From Porphyromonadaceae bacterium (GTDB lineage Bacteria; Bacteroidota; Bacteroidia; Bacteroidales; Dysgonomonadaceae), in assembly GCA_003517675.1 (NCBI GenBank), contig DPAC01000150.1, positions 1 through 16,822 on the forward strand: a stretch of 16,822 nucleotides of DNA, read 5' to 3'. Below the pieces are notes generated by a model. The model saw nothing but the letters and a program-made list of their open reading frames with translations, had not been told where the DNA came from and searched no databases. This document shows, piece after piece, positions 6,823 to 13,988 of the stretch; within the stretch, counting starts at the first letter, position 1; the number at the start of each line of letters is the position of its first letter. The translations under genes and the position numbers were made by a program.

Positions 6823-8235
6823 ATGAAACAATTTGGAATCGGAAATAAAAAATTTATCTCAAAACAAGCTATGCAAGGAACATTTATGCTGTTCCTTGCA
6901 TGCTGTTTTTTATCAGGAATGCAGGCCTGTACCAATGATCGGTGGGAGGTGAACAGACAGACAACCGCAGCAGAACAACCGGTTCAGTTCGTCAGCCAAT
7001 CTGAACTGATCGCGGGATCATCACATGAACAAATCCGGTCTTATCTGCATTATTATTCACCCGTAATTTTCAAACAAGCGAATGAATATGACGATAATCA
7101 CAAGGGTCATGACTGGATCACCAACTTCAATTTCGACCAGGACAATTACCTGGCCAATAATAAAGAGAACTGGAGTGATGAATTGAAAAAGTATGTCAAC
7201 CAGGGTGAACATCCCGACTGGCAGATCAGGCCGACACTCTATTCGGCAGCCATTCGTTTTTACGATCAATCCCTCCAAACCAATAGTATTATTCTGCTCT
7301 ACCATGTATATCATGCCAAGCAGCGCTACGAAATACACGACTGGGAAAGGATAGAGATAAGAATTGACAATGTTCATGGCGGACCGGGCTCGGGTGAGGA
7401 AATTAACTACGTGGTCATTACCCGGCACAGCCTGCACAACGCCAGGGAATATCCGGATCCGGATCTCAATTTCATGACAACATCTGCCGGGAAACATGTG
7501 ATGATCTGGCAGGCGGACTGGGATTTCAACCCGTTCAACCCATCGCAGGGAGAATTGCATTTTGTAGAGGAGAGCTGGTCGGATATCACGGCACTAGATG
7601 CGAATAATGCAACGGCAAAAGTTGATATTAACAACGAAGGCAAAAGCCGGTTCCATTATATTTTTGTTGATCAGTCAGATACCGAGGCAACGAGTTTCTG
7701 GAAGGCGCAGGCTATACAAAATGACAATGCCTCAAGCCTGGCTTCCGGGAAAGATCAGTATTCAGGTGTTCCCATGTCCGAAGTAAAAAGAATTACCTAT
7801 GAACTGCAGGATCTGGCTGACATTATCCCCACCCACCTGGATCCCGCCAACTGGAAAGATGATCTCTCCATCAATATGGTGACCCCGGTTACCGATGAGA
7901 ACGGCACCCTGGAAGTTTCAACCGGAGTAACAACATTCTATTATACCGCACTGGATACCCAGGATCCCGACGAAGACCGGAAAGGTTATATCCGGAAACA
8001 CTGGTTTTGGGGAGTATATATTTATGGCACGGAAGGCGATAACTTCTACTCCGAGTTGGGACCTGAACCATGGTTTCAACATTTTTATTTTGCCCATAAT
8101 GGTACACAGGGAGATGGTTCTGTTGAGGACGAACTGGAAAACAGGGGAATATTTCTGGGCAAAGAGGAATATGCGAACTGGAATACCAGCGATGGAGGCT
8201 TCGACGGACGATGGGTTCAGTTATTCCCGGATTAG
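6823..8235 (+). CDS. Lipoprotein with HDWE motif, NPP1/VPS62-like, unknown function
   Basis: A 470-residue protein I cannot assign firmly. The N-terminus has a basic segment, a hydrophobic stretch (20-33) and a likely lipidation Cys36 in GMQAC, so it is probably a membrane-anchored lipoprotein. Two blocks recall the NPP1 (necrosis-inducing-like) and VPS62-type families: YYSPVIFKQANEYDDNHKGH (77-96), which resembles their N-terminal YAPV block, and IHDWERIEIRID (171-182), which contains the HDWE signature. An aromatic C-terminal block, HWFWGVYIYG then EPWFQHFYFAHNG, may complete the same beta-sandwich. The protein is longer than a typical NPP1 domain, so extra segments or domains are present. 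It sits between the TonB receptor and the beta-propeller gene and is likely to work with the receptor at the cell surface, for example in ligand capture. The relation to NPP1/VPS62 is from motif memory, not an alignment. Confidence 0.65.
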   Translation: MKQFGIGNKKFISKQAMQGTFMLFLACCFLSGMQACTNDRWEVNRQTTAAEQPVQFVSQSELIAGSSHEQIRSYLHYYSPVIFKQANEYDDNHKGHDWITNFNFDQDNYLANNKENWSDELKKYVNQGEHPDWQIRPTLYSAAIRFYDQSLQTNSIILLYHVYHAKQRYEIHDWERIEIRIDNVHGGPGSGEEINYVVITRHSLHNAREYPDPDLNFMTTSAGKHVMIWQADWDFNPFNPSQGELHFVEESWSDITALDANNATAKVDINNEGKSRFHYIFVDQSDTEATSFWKAQAIQNDNASSLASGKDQYSGVPMSEVKRITYELQDLADIIPTHLDPANWKDDLSINMVTPVTDENGTLEVSTGVTTFYYTALDTQDPDEDRKGYIRKHWFWGVYIYGTEGDNFYSELGPEPWFQHFYFAHNGTQGDGSVEDELENRGIFLGKEEYANWNTSDGGFDGRWVQLFPD

Positions 8236-8263
8236 TTCCCCTTATCGGGAAAGAAAAAAGAGG

Positions 8264-8271
8264 TAATTTTG
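8264..8271 (+). promoter_or_regulatory. Candidate internal -7 element before the propeller gene
   Basis: TAATTTTG matches TAnnTTTG exactly, 33 bases before the ATG at 8304. No good -33 box is present. A short hairpin (TTCCC 8236-8240 with GGGAA 8247-8251) precedes it. Either read-through from the upstream gene or a weak internal start is possible. Confidence 0.3.
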
Positions 8272-8303
8272 CAGCAGTTTAATTGATCAATCCAGCTTCA
8301 TTT

Positions 8304-9128
8304 ATGAGAAAAAATAAAATATTCCATCACACCAGAATCATCCTATTCCTGCTTTTTTTGTTGATTACAACCATTTCTTTTTCCCAAACGGAGGATGCCG
8401 CCTTCAAAACAGTACAGACCTATGAAATTCAGGAAGCAAGGCAGGGTATTGCGGTTGATTCGGCTTATTTTTATGCAATTAACACAAAAGGAATTGGAAA
8501 ATACCGTAAAAAAAACGGTGATCTTGTTGCAGAATGGAAGGACGATTCAGGACAGATCATCCATTTCGATGGTGCCGTAGTCGTGAACGACAAACTTTAC
8601 TGCGCCCATTCAAATTATCCGGGAATCCCAATGACCAGTTCAATAGAGATCTTTGATACGGAAAATCTTGAACATCTCGGTTCCCACAGTTTTGGGATAA
8701 AATATGGGTCCTGTACCTGGGCCGACTATTACAACGATTCCTGGTGGGTCTGCTTTGCCCATTATGACAAATTTGAACCACTGACAAACAAAAATAACAG
8801 GTGGACCATATTGGTTCAGTTCGATAAAAACTGGCATGAACAGGAATCCTGGACATTTCCTGCGTCCGTTCTGCAGGAATTCAAACCGATGAGTTGCTCG
8901 GGTGGTTCCTGGGGACCTGATGGCAATTTATATGTAACCGGTCACGACAGTACCAGGGTCTATGTCCTGAAATTACCAGAGATGGGATCTATTCTTGCGT
9001 TGAAAAAGATTTTAAGAATCACCTCAGAAGGACAAGGCATAGCATGGGATCGCTATGAAAAAAACAATCTCTACGGGATCAAAAGAAAAGATAATTTAGT
9101 CATCAGATCCAGATTATCCGCTTTTTAA
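8304..9128 (+). CDS. Secreted beta-propeller-like protein, unknown function
   Basis: A 274-residue protein with a clear signal peptide (residues 1-28, ending ITTISFSQ). I chose ATG 8304 over a TTG at 8283, because the ATG puts the basic residues directly before the hydrophobic core. The mature part shows blade-like repeats: GIAVDSAYFYAINTKGIGKY, FDGAVVVNDKLYCAHSNYPG, SSIEIFDTENLEHLG, GGSWGPDGNLYVTGHDSTRV and GQGIAWDRYEKNNLYGIKRK. These have the small-residue, aromatic, Asn/Asp-Gly pattern of a six-bladed propeller (lactonase or SMP-30-like folds). No catalytic set could be assigned. It is the third gene after the TonB receptor and may bind or process the same ligand in the periplasm or at the surface. 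A 68-base gap with a possible promoter separates it from the lipoprotein gene, so regulation may be partly separate. Confidence 0.6.
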   Translation: MRKNKIFHHTRIILFLLFLLITTISFSQTEDAAFKTVQTYEIQEARQGIAVDSAYFYAINTKGIGKYRKKNGDLVAEWKDDSGQIIHFDGAVVVNDKLYCAHSNYPGIPMTSSIEIFDTENLEHLGSHSFGIKYGSCTWADYYNDSWWVCFAHYDKFEPLTNKNNRWTILVQFDKNWHEQESWTFPASVLQEFKPMSCSGGSWGPDGNLYVTGHDSTRVYVLKLPEMGSILALKKILRITSEGQGIAWDRYEKNNLYGIKRKDNLVIRSRLSAF

Positions 9129-9188
9129 CCACATTGCAGCTTGATCCCGATAGTTACAGAACCACTGAAAAATACCACGAATGTGCTA

Positions 9189-9219
9189 TTTCATCATCCT
9201 AAAACTACCTTTACCTTTG
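9189..9219 (+). promoter_or_regulatory. Promoter of the OsmC-family gene
   Basis: TTTC (9189-9192) is a three-of-four match to the -33 box. After 19 bases comes TACCTTTG (9212-9219), an exact -7 box. The predicted start lies about 20 bases before the ATG at 9246, which supports that start codon. Confidence 0.55.
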
Positions 9220-9245
9220 TCACCAGAATAAATATTGTACACTTT

Positions 9246-9683
9246 ATGTCAGACATTACATTTCGCGTAAAAGCGCACAGCGAGAGCCCGACCAAAACCA
9301 TTGCAAAGGCAAGGGGTTTTGAAGCAATTATTGATGAACCCGAGGAACTGAACGGCACCAATGACGGTCCGAATCCGGTTGAATATACACTTATCGCCCT
9401 ATCGGGCTGTTTGAACGTGATGTGCCACCTTGTGGCTAAAGAGATGAATTTCACACTGAAAGGTGTAAAAATAAACTTGTCCGGCGTGATCGACCCGGCC
9501 AAACACCTGGGTATGGCCACTACCGAAAGGGCGGGATACAAACGAATCGAGGTGGAGATCATACCCGATACGGATGCCGATGCCGCCACGCTGGATCAAT
9601 GGCTCAAAACCATTGAAGAGCGTTGTCCGGTAAGCGACAACCTTAGCAACCCCACGCCGGTGCATATCACAGTGGGAAAGTAA
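9246..9683 (+). CDS. OsmC-family protein (thiol peroxidase-like)
   Basis: A 145-residue OsmC/Ohr-superfamily protein, near the usual length. These dimeric cytosolic enzymes reduce organic peroxides with two conserved cysteines. Here the pair is Cys55 in ALSGCLNVM and Cys127 in EERCPVSDNL, both in the family context, with the expected PVEYTL helix start at 44-49. ATG 9246 was chosen because a -7 promoter box lies at 9212-9219 and the longer reading from 9141 lacks an ATG and similarity to the family. It is a single-gene unit with its own promoter and a terminator hairpin 6 bases after the stop. Many OsmC-like proteins outside the Ohr group have no proven substrate, so the exact peroxide is not stated. 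Confidence 0.88.
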   Translation: MSDITFRVKAHSESPTKTIAKARGFEAIIDEPEELNGTNDGPNPVEYTLIALSGCLNVMCHLVAKEMNFTLKGVKINLSGVIDPAKHLGMATTERAGYKRIEVEIIPDTDADAATLDQWLKTIEERCPVSDNLSNPTPVHITVGK

Positions 9684-9689
9684 TTGACA

Positions 9690-9712
9690 AAAGGAAGCTT
9701 TACGCTTCCTTT
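9690..9712. terminator. Bidirectional terminator between the OsmC gene and ispG
   Basis: A perfect 9-bp stem AAAGGAAGC / GCTTCCTTT with loop TTTAC. Short A and T runs flank it, so it can serve the plus-strand OsmC gene and the minus-strand ispG operon. Confidence 0.75.
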
Positions 9713-9742
9713 ATCATGTTTGCCGTTTGGTTGGGTTTCAAA

Positions 9743-9771
9743 CCGGAAAATGTTTGGCATAACATTTCCGG
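9743..9771 (-). terminator. Second hairpin at the 3' end of the ispG operon
   Basis: CCGGAAAATGTT pairs with AACATTTCCGG (11 bp with one bulged A) around the loop TGGCAT. It lies 11 bases past the ispG stop. The minus-strand transcript continues TTTG, a weak U tract, so it may protect the mRNA end or help the terminator at 9690-9712. Confidence 0.5.
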
Positions 9772-9781
9772 ATCTGTCAAG

Positions 9782-11635
9782 TCAATGAACCTCCGGTTCA
9801 ATCCATTCGCCATGATCCTTGATCAGCTGGATCAGATGCTCCACCGCCTCCGCCTGGGGAATATTCTTCTCCACCAGCTCCTTGCGACGGTAGAGTGAGA
9901 TCTTGCCATGCTCAGCACCCACATAACCATAGTCGGCGTCGGCCATCTCACCCGGTCCGTTGACAATGCAGCCCATCACTCCTATCTTCAAATGCCTGAG
10001 GTGAGAGAAATGCTTTTTTACCAGTGCCACGGTGGTCTGCAGGTCGAACAGCGTCCTGCCGCAACTGGGGCAGGAGATGAACTCCGTTTTACTGGTACGC
10101 ACGCGGGCTGCCTGCAGGAGCCCAAAAGCGTAATTATCCAGGTCTGAGATAGCGATATGCCCCTCGTTGCTGAGCATGATGCCATTGCCGAAGCCGTCGA
10201 GCAACACCGTTCCGAAGTCGACCCCCCCCTTGATCATGATATCCTCCGGATCATTCTCGTGGTAGCTACGCTGTAAAACTACCGGTACGCGACATCCAGC
10301 ATTGAGCAGCGCATGGAAAAATGCTCTCTGCTCCCCAACTCCGTTCAGATGGTTGGTGGTGAGGATCAATGCCACGTTCTTATCGGCTTTGATCTGAGCC
10401 ATTACCGTTTCATTCAGTTGTGGGTATGAGATTCGCAGGAATTTCACCGGAGCATTGCAACCGGCCATCTCTGCCATATTATCTACAGTGAAGAGCGGGA
10501 AATTGTCAATCCTTTCCTCCCAGGCAGGATAATCGACGATCGATTTCATCCCTTTTGGAAAGCTGGCCGGCACGCTGCGCCCAACATAGATATAGTCGGG
10601 GATGAAATGGGGATTGATTGTCATATCCGTTGTCCGGCTTCTGTCGGAGATCACTACCGGCAGATGCTCCCCGCCGATGTTCCAGACCGCGTCGGTCACC
10701 CTGCGATCGGTAGAAAAGGGTGAGAATCCGGGATAATGGCTGCCCTTAATGGGTGTGTGTCCCTGGCGCTGCATCACATAGTCCACCAGCTTGCGGGCGA
10801 CCGGTACCTCTGCTTCGGGATCTTCACTCAACGACACCCGGATGGTGTCACCCAGGCCATCACTCAGCAGGGCGCCAATACCCACAGCCGACTTCATCCG
10901 TCCATCCTCCCCGTCACCCGCTTCGGTCACCCCGAGATGCAGGGGGAAGTGAATATCTTCCTGGTCCATCCGATGTACCAGCAGTCGCACCGCTTTGGTC
11001 ATCAGCAACGTGTTGGAGGCTTTCATCGAGATCACGATGTCCTTGAAACCCTCCTCCACCGCGATGCGCAGATACTCCATGCAGGATTCCACCATCCCCT
11101 CCGGGGTGTCGCCGTAACGGCTCATGATCCTGTCGGAGAGAGAGCCATGGTTTACGCCAATGCGAATGGCCGTACCATGCTCCTTGCATACATTCAAAAG
11201 GGGAACCAGCTGGACGCGTATCTTATCAATCTCCCGTGCATACTCCTCCTCGGTAAACTCAAGCTCGGCAAAAGTCTTTTGTTTGTCGACGAAGTTACCC
11301 GGATTGATACGCACTTTTTCCGCCACGGTGGCAGCTACGAGCGCTGCACGCGGGTTGAAATGGATATCAGCCGACAGGGGTGTAGTGTATCCCTTTTCCC
11401 GCAACTCACGGTGGATGTTACGCAAGTTGTCCGCCTCACGCACTCCCTGCGTGGTGAGCCGTATCAGATCAGCACCGGCCGCAATGATCCGCTCACATTG
11501 TGCCACACTACCTTCGGTATCGCGCGTATCGGTGTTGGTCATCGTCTGAATCACCACCGGGTGATTGCCTCCCATTGTGATGTTCCCCACCGGTACATCA
11601 ACCGTGGGACGACGTTTGTAATTGAAAAAATCCAT
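9782..11635 (-). CDS. ispG: 4-hydroxy-3-methylbut-2-enyl-diphosphate synthase, long three-domain form
   Basis: IspG (GcpE) makes HMBPP from methylerythritol cyclodiphosphate, the second-last step of the MEP isoprenoid pathway, using a [4Fe-4S] cluster. The 617-residue protein is far longer than the roughly 370-residue E. coli enzyme and matches the long form seen in Bacteroidetes, Chlamydiae and plants, which carries an extra domain between the TIM barrel and the cluster domain. The barrel begins VPVGNITMGGNHPVVIQTMT and contains ADIHFNPRAA and VRINPGNF. The C-terminal domain has cluster ligands Cys522 and Cys525 in CPSCGRT and Cys556 in GCIVNGPGE, with Glu563 as the conserved acidic residue. 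The start ATG at 11633-11635 lies 10 bases after the VOC gene stop, indicating an operon. Confidence 0.97.
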   Translation of the reverse strand: MDFFNYKRRPTVDVPVGNITMGGNHPVVIQTMTNTDTRDTEGSVAQCERIIAAGADLIRLTTQGVREADNLRNIHRELREKGYTTPLSADIHFNPRAALVAATVAEKVRINPGNFVDKQKTFAELEFTEEEYAREIDKIRVQLVPLLNVCKEHGTAIRIGVNHGSLSDRIMSRYGDTPEGMVESCMEYLRIAVEEGFKDIVISMKASNTLLMTKAVRLLVHRMDQEDIHFPLHLGVTEAGDGEDGRMKSAVGIGALLSDGLGDTIRVSLSEDPEAEVPVARKLVDYVMQRQGHTPIKGSHYPGFSPFSTDRRVTDAVWNIGGEHLPVVISDRSRTTDMTINPHFIPDYIYVGRSVPASFPKGMKSIVDYPAWEERIDNFPLFTVDNMAEMAGCNAPVKFLRISYPQLNETVMAQIKADKNVALILTTNHLNGVGEQRAFFHALLNAGCRVPVVLQRSYHENDPEDIMIKGGVDFGTVLLDGFGNGIMLSNEGHIAISDLDNYAFGLLQAARVRTSKTEFISCPSCGRTLFDLQTTVALVKKHFSHLRHLKIGVMGCIVNGPGEMADADYGYVGAEHGKISLYRRKELVEKNIPQAEAVEHLIQLIKDHGEWIEPEVH

Positions 11636-11645
11636 TGTTAATCTA

Positions 11646-12026
11646 TTATTTCTTCAAAGGTAATACTTCTATCCAATAGCCGTCAGGATCGATGATGAAA
11701 TATAACCCCATCTCCTGGTTTTCGTAGCAGACAGCCCCCATCTCCTTATGGTAGGCACGCATCTGATCATAGTCGCCCTCCACCCGCACACAAAGATGCT
11801 GCTCGTTGTCGCCCATGTTATAGGGTCTCTCCCAGTCACGCAGCCAGGTAAGCTCAAGGGTGAAGCCGGTGACACCATCACCGAGGTAAACCAGGATAAA
11901 GGAGCCATCAGAGGCCTCCTTTCTCCTCACCTCTTTTAATCCCAACGCCTTGTCATAGAACGCTAAACTTTTTTCCAGATCGAACACATTGATGTTGTAA
12001 TGGTCAAATCTTGCTTTTACTTCCAT
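11646..12026 (-). CDS. VOC/glyoxalase I-like metalloprotein
   Basis: A 126-residue single-unit vicinal-oxygen-chelate protein, resembling lactoylglutathione lyase (glyoxalase I), which detoxifies methylglyoxal. The expected metal ligands are all visible: His9 (FDHYNINV), Glu58 (FTLEL), His77 (EQHLCV) and Glu120 (YWIEVLP). The DPDGYWIEVLP ending is typical of the family. Many anaerobic Bacteroidetes lack glutathione, so the true thiol cofactor or substrate may differ. It lies between the UlaG-like gene and ispG, in the same direction, 10 bases from ispG and 57 from the upstream gene, which suggests one operon. The connection to isoprenoid synthesis is by position only. Confidence 0.88.
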   Translation of the reverse strand: MEVKARFDHYNINVFDLEKSLAFYDKALGLKEVRRKEASDGSFILVYLGDGVTGFTLELTWLRDWERPYNMGDNEQHLCVRVEGDYDQMRAYHKEMGAVCYENQEMGLYFIIDPDGYWIEVLPLKK

Positions 12027-12044
12027 ATTGATTCATATTGAAAA

Positions 12045-12070
12045 AGATTGATTGAGATTGATTGAGATTG
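12045..12070. repeat. 10-bp tandem repeat in the VOC gene leader
   Basis: AGATTGATTG occurs twice in tandem (12045-12054, 12055-12064) and partly a third time (12065-12070). It lies in the gap between the UlaG-like stop and the VOC start. The last copies can pair with CTCAATC at 12083-12089, forming a hairpin across the end of the upstream gene. It is likely a slippage-prone spacer that sets distance or mRNA stability. Confidence 0.7.
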
Positions 12071-12083
12071 AGCCGGGTCATTC

Positions 12084-12809
12084 TCAATCAAGTTCGTACG
12101 ATTGTCCGGGTTGGGTCAACGGCAGATAGATGGCACCGTTACGTTCAGCTTCTTCAGAAAACAGGTTTGCTTTCTCATATTGCTCCCCGAAATGCATCGG
12201 AAGAAAATAACGGGTTTGAATACGTGTGACAAACTGCACCGCTCCTCGCATGTAGTCTCTTCCCAGACGGGGATCCACCGGGAACATCACCAGATCTAAC
12301 CGGTCACTCTGTTCTGCAAGCAACTCCAGTTCGCAGAGGAAATTGTTCTCGTGCGTGAGCGCTTCCTCCTTTCCCACCTCCTCATTCCAGTGCCAGTTAT
12401 TCAGATCACCGGCATGAAAGATACGAACGTTGTTCCATTCCAATAGAAAAGAACCCCCTTCATCGGTTGAACCAAACGCTTTCAACCAGATCCTGTGATC
12501 CCTGTAAACCTCACCTTTTCTGAGGTAAACGACATCGGCATCAGCACCCTTGACGGAGCTGAACAACTCATGTGAGAAGATATAGGTGATATTCTTTTTC
12601 TGCTCTCTCCAGGAGAGGATCTCCGGATTGAAATGATCCGAATGGGAATGGGTACACAACACATAGAGGTCCTCATCTTTACCGAGCAGGTAGTCATTGA
12701 TCCATGCGGTGCCATCATCCCGTGGCGCATCTTTGTAGTAGTCAAAGATCACGGAAAAAGAACCGAACTCAATCAGATAACAGCTATGATAAATATATGT
12801 GACTCTCAT
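12084..12809 (-). CDS. Metallo-beta-lactamase-fold hydrolase (UlaG-like)
   Basis: A 241-residue zinc-dependent hydrolase of the UlaG-like branch of the metallo-beta-lactamase superfamily. The start MRVTYIYHSCYLIEFG is typical of the branch. The metal motif HSHSDH is at 54-59 (THSHSDHF), a further ligand region FHAGDLN is at 131-137, and His206 lies in LPMHFGEQ. I chose the ATG at 12807-12809, which has AGGAG five bases upstream; a longer reading would need TTG at 12824. The substrate cannot be told from sequence. It heads a probable operon with the VOC protein and ispG and is divergent from fabI. Confidence 0.88.
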   Translation of the reverse strand: MRVTYIYHSCYLIEFGSFSVIFDYYKDAPRDDGTAWINDYLLGKDEDLYVLCTHSHSDHFNPEILSWREQKKNITYIFSHELFSSVKGADADVVYLRKGEVYRDHRIWLKAFGSTDEGGSFLLEWNNVRIFHAGDLNNWHWNEEVGKEEALTHENNFLCELELLAEQSDRLDLVMFPVDPRLGRDYMRGAVQFVTRIQTRYFLPMHFGEQYEKANLFSEEAERNGAIYLPLTQPGQSYELD

Positions 12810-12942
12810 AACTCCTAATAACAAACTGGCGGCAAAAAGTTCTGTCCTTTTTCTATAAAAATTGATAAAAGGGGTTCGGTTTTTTTCCCAAAGCAGCTGT
12901 TTCCGGGATTTTACCCCATTTTGAGAACTTATTTCTTTTCAA
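12810..12942. other. Intergenic region between the UlaG-like gene and fabI
   Basis: A gene-free stretch rich in T and A runs with a few G/C clusters. No full TAnnTTTG box for the minus-strand operon was found, although its start has a good Shine-Dalgarno-like AGGAG. No riboswitch or strong hairpin was recognised. Confidence 0.4.
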
Positions 12943-12976
12943 TCTGTTTAATAATTGCACATTTTTCGTACATTTG
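12943..12976 (+). promoter_or_regulatory. Promoter of fabI
   Basis: TACATTTG (12969-12976) matches the -7 consensus exactly. Upstream TCTGTTTA (12943-12950) offers only a partial -33 box at 18-22 base spacing. The predicted start gives a leader of roughly 65 bases before the ATG at 13051. Confidence 0.5.
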
Positions 12977-13050
12977 CGCAGTTTTATCAAAAGTATCCCC
13001 GGTTGCTCTCAAATGACAGTAAAAACCGGGCTATCAAAATGGAATCAATT

Positions 13051-13908
13051 ATGACTCACAATTTATTAAAAGGAAAAAGAGGAATCATCTTCGGAGCACT
13101 GAACGAGATGTCAATCGCCTGGAAGGTGGCCGAAAGAGCCGTGGAAGAGGGTGCCATTATCACCCTGTCGAACACACCGGTAGCGGTACGCATGGGCGAC
13201 ACTGCCAAGCTGGGCGAAAAACTGAACGCTGAGATACTGCCTGCAGACGCCACCAACGTGGAAGACCTGGAGATGGTCTTCTCCAAATCGATGGAGATCC
13301 TGGGGGGGAAGATCGACTTCGTGCTGCACTCCATCGGCATGTCGCCCAACGTGCGCAAGAAAAGAACCTACGATGACCTGGATTACGATATGCTGATTAA
13401 GACACTCGATATCTCGGCTATCTCGTTTCATAAGATGCTACAGGTAGCCCGCAAGATGGATGCCGTGGAACGGGGCGGTTCGATGCTGGCACTCACCTAT
13501 GTGGCGGCACAGCGTGTTTTCTACGGTTACAACGACATGGCCGACGCAAAAGCCTTGCTGGAGTCAATCACCCGCAGCTTCGGCTATATCTACGGCCGCG
13601 AAAAGGGGGTCCGCGTGAACACCATCTCACAGTCGCCTACCATGACCACCGCCGGCAGCGGCGTGAAAGGGATGGCCGACCTGATGGACTTTTCCGAACG
13701 GATGTCGCCTCTCGGAAACGCTGATGCCGATGATGCAGCTGACTACTGTATTGTGATGTTTTCCGACCTCACCCGTAAGGTGACCATGCAGAACCTCTAC
13801 AACGACGGCGGCTTCTCCAGCATGGGCATGAGCCTGCGCGCCATGAAGCAGTACAGCAATGGTCTGGATGAAAACCGCGACGAAAACGGGAAAGTGATCT
13901 ACGGGTAA
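13051..13908 (+). CDS. fabI: Enoyl-[acyl-carrier-protein] reductase (NADH)
   Basis: FabI reduces enoyl-ACP to acyl-ACP in the last step of each fatty-acid elongation cycle. The 285-residue protein is a short-chain dehydrogenase-fold enzyme. The N-terminal cofactor block is IIFGALNEMSIAW (12-24). The FabI pair is Tyr150 (LALTYVAAQRV) and the catalytic Tyr160-x6-Lys167 (YNDMADAK). Other family stretches are VLHSIGMSP (91-99), RVNTISQSPTMT (188-199) and YNDGGFSSMGM (250-260). I chose ATG 13051 because MTHNLLKGKRGIIFG matches the family start; ATG 13039 would add only four residues, and the longer reading from 12955 overlaps the promoter. A strong terminator follows. It is a known target class of triclosan-like inhibitors, though nothing here indicates resistance. 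Confidence 0.97.
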   Translation: MTHNLLKGKRGIIFGALNEMSIAWKVAERAVEEGAIITLSNTPVAVRMGDTAKLGEKLNAEILPADATNVEDLEMVFSKSMEILGGKIDFVLHSIGMSPNVRKKRTYDDLDYDMLIKTLDISAISFHKMLQVARKMDAVERGGSMLALTYVAAQRVFYGYNDMADAKALLESITRSFGYIYGREKGVRVNTISQSPTMTTAGSGVKGMADLMDFSERMSPLGNADADDAADYCIVMFSDLTRKVTMQNLYNDGGFSSMGMSLRAMKQYSNGLDENRDENGKVIYG

Positions 13909-13937
13909 GCAAACTTCTGGATACCTATATATAATTT

Positions 13938-13969
13938 AGCTTCGGTCGGTCGACCGAAGCTTTTTTTTT
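13938..13969 (+). terminator. Rho-independent terminator of fabI
   Basis: AGCTTCGGTCG pairs with CGACCGAAGCT (11 bp, tight loop) and is followed directly by a run of nine Ts. This is the strongest terminator in the window. Confidence 0.95.
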
Positions 13970-13970
13970 A

Positions 13971-13978
13971 TACATTTG
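13971..13978 (+). promoter_or_regulatory. Candidate -7 element directly before the YciO-like gene
   Basis: TACATTTG matches TAnnTTTG exactly, one base after the fabI terminator T run. Transcription would begin about at 13984-13987, almost at the chosen ATG 13989. The -33 position falls inside the terminator hairpin and shows no TTTG. Confidence 0.4.
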
Positions 13979-13988
13979 CATGCATATG

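Noticed and set aside
7057..7643. Two overlapping minus-strand frames opposite the HDWE lipoprotein gene
   Set aside because: They are antisense to a gene with an export signal and coherent motifs, and they show no family resemblance themselves.
10736..11641. A 301-codon plus-strand open frame opposite ispG
   Set aside because: It lies entirely antisense to the well-supported ispG gene, has no signal, motif or ribosome site, and its length follows from the GC-rich codon use of ispG.
12045..12070. Short tandem repeats considered as a CRISPR array
   Set aside because: The units are 10 bases, directly adjacent and without spacers, and no cas gene is present.
12955..13050. An N-terminal extension of FabI from the ATG at 12955
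   Set aside because: The extension would overlap the likely promoter box at 12969-12976 and has no resemblance to the family, whose proteins start at the MTHNLLKGKR-like stretch.
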